64,000 bases of DNA from Clarireedia homoeocarpa (lineage: Eukaryota; Ascomycota; Leotiomycetes; Helotiales; Rutstroemiaceae), in contig LNKV01000061.1 in assembly GCA_001465935.1 (NCBI GenBank), positions 62,001-126,000 of the forward strand. Reading direction: 5' to 3'. The notes beneath the pieces are model-generated. The model did not search any database and was not told the DNA's origin. It saw nothing but the letters and a program-made list of their open reading frames with translations. Made by a program: the position numbers and the translations under genes. Within the stretch, counting starts at the first letter, position 1. Every line of letters starts with the position of its first letter. Of the stretch, positions 56,623 to 64,000 are shown piece by piece.

Positions 56623-58529
56623 ATGTCTCAAGGAGGTCGATTCTCTCGAATGATCACTAGTAGTCTCCTCCTGCTAGCCAGTCTCACGACAGCTCAAAAT
56701 GCTACCAGACCTGTTGTAACAGTGGTTCAAGGATCAATTCTAGGAGTATCTACCACAGTTCCAGGGGCCGCGATACCTGTCCATAAGTATCTGGGAATTC
56801 CATTTGCAGCGCCGCCTGAAAGATTCAGTCCACCTACTGGTCCGGGACCCTTTTTTCCAAATCCTTATGATGCGTCGACGTTGAAGCCATCATGTATTCA
56901 AGAATTCAATTGTGAGTGAACTATTTGCTACAATTCCATGAGGGTTTGGCACAGGACATAGACACCGAATAGTTACTGATAATCATGATAGATCCGGAAG
57001 CTAGTCGAGAATTTACGATGGCTCTGTTTAATAATCCTCCGCCTGCATCGGAAAGTGAGGATTGTCTTTACCTGAACGTGTTTACTCCAGCGAACGCAAA
57101 CCGTACTGCAGACCGGACTTCACTGTTGCCTGTGATGGTATGGATATATGGTGGTGGCCTGCAGTTTGGAACAGGAGGATTGCCAGCATATGACGGAGCC
57201 AGCCTGGCTGGGAATCAAGGTGTCGTACTTGTGACATTTAACTATCGTACTAATGGTACACTAACTTCTGACTCTCTTCTTGAAGTTCATCACTAACTGC
57301 AAGTAGTCTTCGGCTTCCCAGGATCCCCAGAACTCCCTATCACCAAAAGAAATCTCGGACTACTTGATCAGAGACAAGCTCTCGCTTGGGTTCAGACCAA
57401 CATCGACTCCTTCGGCGGCGACCCATCCAAAGTAACCATCTTCGGCGAATCCGCCGGCGCCATCTCGATCGACGCCCTCATAACAAGCACGTACTACACA
57501 CCCCCCTTCCGCGCCGGCATACTGCAATCCGGACAAGACAGCGTGCGCACGCTCGCCGACAAACAAAGCCCCGATGTCGGAGTCCTATCCTGGGCCACAC
57601 TGGTCAGCAATCTCAACTGCACCAATGCCAACAGTGCACTTGCATGCGTACGAGCCGCCGATGCATTAACCATAAAGTCTGTGGCGGAGCACGCAGAACT
57701 ACAATTTAGGTCCATCGTCGACAACGTCACACGTGTTTCGAATCCCAGCGAGCGCCGTAGAGAAGGCTTGATTGCTGATGTGCCAATACTTATCGGTACA
57801 AATGCGCAGGAAGGGACGGTGTTTACTTATGGACAGTCTGACATTGATGCGTTTCTGCAGGCGACATTCCCGGGGAACGAGACGCTGCAGAGGGATGTGC
57901 AAGCCGCGTATCAGGTGGGCGACAATGGCACTGTGATGGCGCAGATTTATACGGATTTCCATTTTCATTGCGTAAGTTGACTTCTCTTTCGTTTCAATGT
58001 CATCTTTCTGGTCAATGCCTTGATTGATACATTTATGCGATTCCTTGGCAGAGCGGCATGCCGTTCTCTTCTCAGCCTCAGCCTCCACACCCATCCTATC
58101 CACCTACCACATGATCGCTCGCCAACCCTTTCAGCTTGCCCAATCAATTAACCCTCAAATGACTAACTTCCCTTTCCCAAAACCTAGCGCTCAGCCATCG
58201 TCGCGAACGATAGCCTCGCCCACTACCCCACCTTCCGCTACTTCTACAACAGCACATTCGCAAACATCCAGCCGTTCCCCTCCCTTGGCGTCTATCACTC
58301 CTCTGAAATCGCACTCGTTTTCGGGAACCTGCCAGCAAACTCCACAAGAGAAGAATTGGCACTGAGCAAAGTCATGCAGAAAGCTTGGGCGGATTTCGCA
58401 AAGGATCCCGTGCAGGGACCGGGTTGGAGCCAGAACGTCGTTGCCGAGTTCACGGTCGAGGGCATCAAGAATACGACGGCGGGCAAGCTAGATCAAAAGT
58501 GTGATGTTTTTGATTTTGGCGATGCTTAG
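56623..58529 (+). CDS. Secreted type-B carboxylesterase, four exons, 519 aa
   Basis: Exons 56623-56911, 56992-57255, 57307-57971 and 58188-58529 (1560 bp). A signal peptide, MITSSLLLLASLTTA, lies at residues 10-24. Family blocks are HKYLGIPFAAPPERF, SESEDCLYLNVF, PVMVWIYGGGLQFG (oxyanion hole), NVFGFPGSPEL and LLDQRQALAWVQTNI. The nucleophile elbow is FGESAGA with Ser233. IADVPILIGTNAQEGTVF and GVYHSSEIALVFG (catalytic His) follow, and it ends near KCDVFDF. The last intron (57972-58187, 216 bp) is unusually long for this window, so an extra small exon inside it cannot be excluded. It hydrolyses extracellular esters; substrate unknown. It resembles, and is probably paralogous to, the gene at 33381-35173. 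Confidence 0.88.
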
Positions 58530-60747
58530 ATGGGTGGTTGAGCTGGGTTGGCTAGGTGTAGAAACTGGTGAGTGGTTTTGTAGCAGCTTAATGGAGATTT
58601 TCTTTCTCCGCCTTTTTTCCATCAATACATTTCTGACTCTCGACCCGTCTGACCTTGGCATACTTGCCTCGGTTCCAAAATCGATCCCGATCTCAATCTC
58701 ACTAAGAATAAGGCGGAAAACAAGGAGATGGGATGACAAGTCCTCGCAAACAGATCCAGAAAAGGTTATGCAGTATATCGTGTCGCATCCGTACCGTAGC
58801 TTACTTGCATGCTTGCCGTACGTACGTACGGGATGCAGTTCTAAATTGTACGATATGCATACAGATGGTATTTTTTTTTCAGTAGTTAGTCAGATATTGG
58901 CACCCTTCTAGCTCTGACTTTTCCCGTCTCTTCTCTGCTTTTTGCTTTTGCTTTTTTCGTCTCCTCGTGTTGGTGCTGGGATTTGGTCGACTGTTTGCTT
59001 ACGGTAAGTTACGACGACGTGCATGAGATCCTCACATGGTATTGAATGCTTGGGTGAAAGGGCGATGGGGTGGAGTGGAGTGGAGTGGAAGAACTTCGGT
59101 TCGGTATCTCCTGCCGTGTTTGGGTTGGTAAGTGGTTTTGATCCGTATGGTGAGATCTCAAATTGGGTGGAGCGTGAGTCCCCGCGTTTGGTAGTGGGGG
59201 ATTTTGGGAGATGCGAAGTTGAGTGAATAATCTTTTCTGGAAGAGTTTGGTTGGCTAGATGGATAAATACGTACATACCGGAGGAGAAAGGGGAAGCATC
59301 TCAATGGAGATTTTACGACGAGGCTAGATAAGATACACTGAGCGATAATGACGATGATGACAATGATGAAGTTGGAATTTTCTGACTGTCCCAATATCTA
59401 CAGCTACAGCTCCTGCACAATAGTGGAGACGAGGTAGGGGTAAGGGGTAAGGGGTAGCTCGTCTACCATGTCTAGCATACCGTCGCTGCATGTATCCACT
59501 TACTCACACCTACGCAAAAAAAACAGCAATCATCAATCGAAAGAGCAAGGTGATCTCAGCTGTGAGCTCGATATCATGTGAGTTTATAATTAGAATCGGT
59601 CAATCGTACTCAAGGATGGAACAGAATATGTGCTTTGTCATGTCATGTACCTTATATCAAAAGTTTCAACCTTTTGTATTTTTACTCAAATTGAAAGAAA
59701 GCATTTTCAGCCAGTTATGGTGAGCTCACTGATGTCAGCCACTTCTACGACTCGACCAATAATATCTCCTCGCTCGTGGAGAACCACTCCACTCATGTAA
59801 ACAAGGCAAGCCGGCGTCTAGTCATCAATCCCTGCACACAATCTCTAGAGCACGAACGTTGCATCTCAAACTACTTCGATCTTTTCCATCCCCATTCTTC
59901 TCATTAACTTTTCTTTTTTCAATTTGTCGAAAAAGAAAGTCTGTCACATCACTATACTCGTATATATGTGTACAAGTAGCATTGTTATGTTGTATCTATC
60001 ATCGTATTGACCGATGGTCTAGGACCTAGGTTGGGGAACTCCGGACAAGTACCACTACATGCTGCGGAAATTATAGCTCTTGCGCTTCGGTCGCCGGAGA
60101 TAAAAGCTGGTGAATGGAAATGCTATCTAATTCTCCGAGACAGTTTAATTATTGTTGATAATTTAAGAATTGGGACTAAATAGGTTAGGATGAAATGGGA
60201 CAGAGTATACTTGATGGGACGAGGGGAACAAGGGGTTAGAATATGCAATGCCTGTAGGCAGTTGGATACAACTTCACTCGATGTATGTATGTATGTATGT
60301 ATATATCCTTGGCCTCAGAGTTATATATGCAGCAACAACAAAACTGCAAATCGGTGACCTAACATGCAGAATGTATGTACTATCGATACAACCAATCGTG
60401 CATAGCACACAGCAATATATCGTTGTTGGAAAAGCATAGGTAGCCATCAGCATTGACTTTAACCTTACCGTAATCCAACATCCCATTTTCCACAGCCTTA
60501 TGCAAGATAGGCAGAATACACCATGGGGCACAGTAAGACCGGGCGCATCGGCTTACCGAGGCGCAACGGAATCGGGGAATTTATGTTTCATGCCGCCGAA
60601 TACGTGGTTAAACACGGCATTGGGTGAGATAAACAGGTGGACGGAGCTGAGCCACATGTTTACACTTTCTATATGTATGAACGGATGTCTTACTCTATGT
60701 AGAAATTTAATTCTTCCAAGAACAATTTAGTAAATTATTATAAGTGG

Positions 60748-60781
<34 letters not shown>

Positions 60782-61885
60782 CGAAGTAGCGAGAGAGTTA
60801 GAGCTAGTCTAGCTCCAACCAAGCAGTCAACGTCCAAGCCAAACCAAACCAACAGCGGACCAAGCGCAAACCAATAATTACATCCCTCGCAAGTCAAAGC
60901 ACATGCAATACGAACGAAGAGTAGAAAAGTGCGAATGCGAAGTGGCGATTACTGTAATACTCTAACCTTACAGCACTGCCATGATTCAAACCTTATCTGA
61001 CTTTCCGCAGCAGCCAGGAGGGGAGAGGGTGTTTTACAGTCGTATGATGGAATACACAAAGCCCGAAACTTGTGGCGTGAGGATTTCGCAAGTGCAATGA
61101 GATGAAGTGGATGTAAAAATAGTTTTGCTCTTTCTGTGCAACGGTAAGCCAAGATGTAAGAAGTGGGACCAGCTGGATGGTACCGTGGTGGAATGGGCGT
61201 GGTGATCCTTCGGGTCGGATTTGTGGCTTTCTTCCTGGCACAGATTGGCGGGAGGGAAGATGCATATGTTGGTCACGGAAATTATCGCAGTTAATCCATT
61301 AGAGGCCGAGAGATGAACGTTCGGTAGTGGGAACTGGGAATAACAATTAGATGTTTTAGATTAGAGGTGGTTCATTCAGATTTGAGTTAGAGCTCATAGA
61401 GGCAGGGTCCATACCGTGAAAGACGGAGGCAAATACTGCGTTTGGACATGTTCGATGATCGAGCTTAACTCGATGCTTAAGGCAAAAGTCCATAATTGGT
61501 GTAAGGAGGGATTGTACTGGGGGCATTGGTAACTGGCACCTAGAGTTAGTTGAATGGTGTGGTAGCATGCTTTTGTGTCGATGTCAATGATGTGCAATAG
61601 GTCTAGTCATCAATACGATATTTGCAGTAGTGATTTAGTGAGTGAAAAGTGCATGATTCATCAAGTCTGAGAGCCGAAATTTGCTTGAATTCGCAGTGTT
61701 AAAACTCCATTGAAAAGATGATTGGACTATTCCATCCTTGATAAGAACCAATGAGAAAAATGAAATGGAAAATCATGACCCAACCCCAACCCCAACCCCA
61801 ATCGTTATCTTTTCGACCCAAAATAGAGTAGAAACGGGATATCTTCCCCCAAGATACGTAAAAGAGAAATAAGATAGAAGTAAAA
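58530..61885. other. Gene-poor stretch of 3.4 kb
   Basis: No supported gene. It contains (TATG)n at about 60281-60302, (GATA)n at 60748-60781, a TGGAG tract near 59070-59090 and a CCCCAA tract near 61780-61800. The small frames here have no family features. Confidence 0.4.
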
Positions 61886-63371
61886 TTAAACGAGATGACC
61901 ACCAGCCGATTTACAACTTGCTGCTGCTCCAGATGGAGTAGTAGTCTTGGTGATAGTGATGCTAAGGAAAGAGTGATTGTAGTTAGCAAACATGGATTCT
62001 CGAAAAGGGGAGTTAAAAGAGCACTAGGGTTTAACGAAACATACGCATACTTTTTCGTGATCGTTTGGGTCACGGTCGTAATGGTGTAGGTGTGGATCGT
62101 ACGGGTTGTCGTTGGTGTTGGTGCTGTGACTGAGATGGTGGTTATGCCCTTGAGGACTGTAACTGGTGCTGGTGTACTATTCACGTGTTAGAATGTGCTC
62201 CATGATGATTCCAGGAACGTGATCTTACATGGTAGTGGCGAGAGTAGATGTGGCTAGATAATTAAGTCAGTAATGTGTTCATAAGAATAGAGGTCGTCGA
62301 TATAATTTGAGCTTACTAGTAGTAAAGAAAGTAGTGGTCGAAGTAGTCGAAGTAAAGGTGGAAGTGATCCAGTCAGAAGTATTAGTGTCGGTGATGGTCA
62401 AAGTCGGGACATCTGGGGCACGCTTCTTAAGAAGACGTTCGACTGCGCGGCGGCCCAAGATATTGGCGACATTGACAGGGGTATCACGTCGCGAAGCTCC
62501 AGGAGCTGGTGTAATGGCGGCGGCGGCTGGGGACGCGGATGTAACACTTTGAGCAATGGCAAGGAGCTTCTGAGCGGGATATGGATCTCTGGTAGCGGGT
62601 CGCTTGGGAATAGAACATGATGCTGTCTTGGTGGTGAAAATGATTGGCCAGGTGTATGTACGTGAGGTATAGGTTCGTGTAGATGTGGTAGTTACTGTGG
62701 ATGTGACTTTATTTGGAGTGATGGTGACTGTCCTCTTTGCCGTACTTGAGGCTGCGGTGACAGTGACACCAGGTACCGTGGTCGCATCTGTGAAGACTGC
62801 CGATACAGTCGATATAGTTGATGGAGTGACAGTGCTTGTAATGTTTACTGGAATCTATTAGCATCAAATTAGTTATCTCTAGGCAATGCGCTCACCAGTT
62901 GGAGTATATGTGGTTGTTTGCTGAATGCCGACAGTGATCTGGAATGTTCTTTGAGCAGCAAAGGATGGATTATTGCCATTGTTATCCAACGTGATAATGG
63001 TCCATGTACCACTATACATCTGGCTCTTGAGGATAGGGCTGATTGAAGTTAGTCAGAATTCCTGAGTTTGAAATGCTAACAAAGTAGGTAGCCTACCATG
63101 TTGAAAGTTGGTTCGCTCCATCAGGTGTTGTAGAAATGTCAGAGCATAACCATGAATCTTCATTGGGGGCAACAAGAATGACATTGGCAACACCGGTGCA
63201 ACCTGTAAATTGAGTTACGGTGGTGAAGTTAGATGTATCTGCGCTGTTGATGAAATAGCTTTGTCCATTTTGAAAGTCAATACCATATGCTGCACAGTCT
63301 GCTCTAGCATAAGGCAGTAAAGTAGCTAACGCAACGAGAGTGGAAGATAGTGTAACGAAGGAAGACAACAT
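61886..63371 (-). CDS. Secreted Ser/Thr-rich protein, six exons with a 25-nt microexon, 391 aa
   Basis: Exons 63371-63097, 63038-62896, 62847-62317, 62253-62229, 62176-62051 and 61961-61886 (1176 bp). The start was placed at MLSSFV, giving a signal peptide that ends LLPYARA|DC. The first 130 residues form a small Cys-containing domain: CAAYGIDFQNGQSYFIN, TGCTGVANVILV, LCSDISTTPDG and YSGTWTIITLD. A long Thr/Ser-rich region follows (TVTPST, TTTSTRTYTSRTYTW), with a dibasic ILGRRAVERLLKKRAP segment that looks like a Kex2-type processing site. It ends KTTTPSGAAASCKSAGGHLV. This layout occurs in fungal cell-wall or extracellular proteins of unknown role. Heavy O-glycosylation is likely. No GPI signal is evident. 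Confidence 0.8.
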
Positions 63372-64000
63372 GATGAATGAAGCACGAATGAAAGTGATCA
63401 ACAAGATTGCTGTTTGAAATCAGTTCACAGCAGGGTTGGCGAGGTCAATATAGCATCTTCAAATCACTTCACTGTCTTGTGAGCTGGGCCTCGACAACCC
63501 GGGCTGATATCGCCGAGACCGTATAAAAAAAGAACACGCCACAGCTGCGCGGAAAGCATCGTGGTATCTCGCAATATTGGCGTCAGGCTTTGTACAGAAA
63601 CATTAGACTATTGGCCGCTCTGGCTACTACTCTCGATATCAGATGAGTCATGATAGAGAACCCAAACAAGTAATATCCTCCAGCTACTCGGTAAACGCTA
63701 GCGTGGCATGTTCGGCCAGCTCACAGAGTTTTTCGTATCGCTTGGCAAACAAAACGCACTTCGTATGCAAGCAGGATGCTTGATTAGGCTGGACCTTGTC
63801 CACCCTCGGCGGAGTCACATTTATAAATTTGTCAAGTGGGGTGACGTTTGGCAGAGTCGAGCGGAGGTGTTGAGCATAAGGAAGGATGAATACGAAGGAA
63901 TGAAGGTATGTGCAGGTGTGCAGCGCTGACTTGCTCGGTCACAAAGGAAACTTCCATGCTACTACTACACTTGCATTGCTAGGTACCTCTGAGAATCATT
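63372..64000. other. Right-edge stretch without a supported gene
   Basis: Upstream region of the secreted-protein gene. A 73-codon plus-strand frame at 63708-63929 has no recognisable features. Confidence 0.35.

Noticed and set aside
61775..61802. CCCCAA-type repeats that resemble telomeric sequence
   Set aside because: Only about four units, different from the TTAGGG repeat of filamentous fungi, and internal to the window; simple low-complexity DNA.

Overview
The window looks like nuclear DNA of a filamentous ascomycete (Pezizomycotina). Genes carry short introns, mostly about 45-75 bp, with GT..AG ends. The gene content is typical of that group: HET-domain genes, a DUF3176 membrane protein, a Zn2Cys6 regulator, a cytochrome b5-acyl-CoA dehydrogenase fusion, a CSC1-type channel and fungal type-B carboxylesterases. 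Placement in Leotiomycetes is only a guess from overall protein character. All identifications come from reading translations and motifs; no search was run. Exon joins were chosen so that phase and family motifs agree, and all multi-exon totals below divide by three.

Layout. 0-13 kb is a repeat-rich accessory region. It holds a C-terminal fragment at the left edge, a foldback repeat (489-1368) with a hAT-like MITE nested in it, an orphan 449-aa gene, a DUF3176 protein, more MITE copies, a cytochrome P450 with one frameshift, and a decayed piece of a second P450. 13-21.5 kb has a large coiled-coil/AT-hook protein, a PD-(D/E)XK-like ORF, and a double HET-domain gene interrupted by one in-frame stop. 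22-33 kb is mostly housekeeping: galactose mutarotase, a decayed unknown gene, cytochrome b5-acyl-CoA dehydrogenase, a GNAT acetyltransferase and a CSC1/OSCA-type channel. 33-38.5 kb has a secreted carboxylesterase and then a gene-poor stretch. 38.5-48.6 kb is the conserved core: a small membrane protein, a conserved nuclear-type protein, COX20, and the intact 2224-aa catalytic subunit of DNA polymerase epsilon, divergent from COX20. 49-58.5 kb has a short-chain dehydrogenase divergent from a Zn2Cys6 factor, a hypothetical protein, a small protein and a second carboxylesterase. 58.5-61.9 kb is gene-poor. A Ser/Thr-rich secreted protein with six exons closes the window.

How the genes relate. 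I see no biosynthetic gene cluster. The clearest functional pairings are the divergent short-chain dehydrogenase/Zn2Cys6 pair (a possible local regulator and target) and the divergent COX20/POL2 promoter, which contains CGCG-core boxes resembling the MCB element of S-phase genes. The accessory end shows repeat insertion and gene decay: a P450 frameshift in a homopolymer, a P450 relic abutting a dispersed repeat, a nonsense codon in a HET gene, and a frameshifted unknown gene. The 6.7-kb POL2 frame and 3.3-kb CSC1 frame are undamaged, which argues against poor base quality as the general cause. I did not find a clear undescribed system. The most unusual structures are the nested inverted-repeat elements and the HET-HET tandem.
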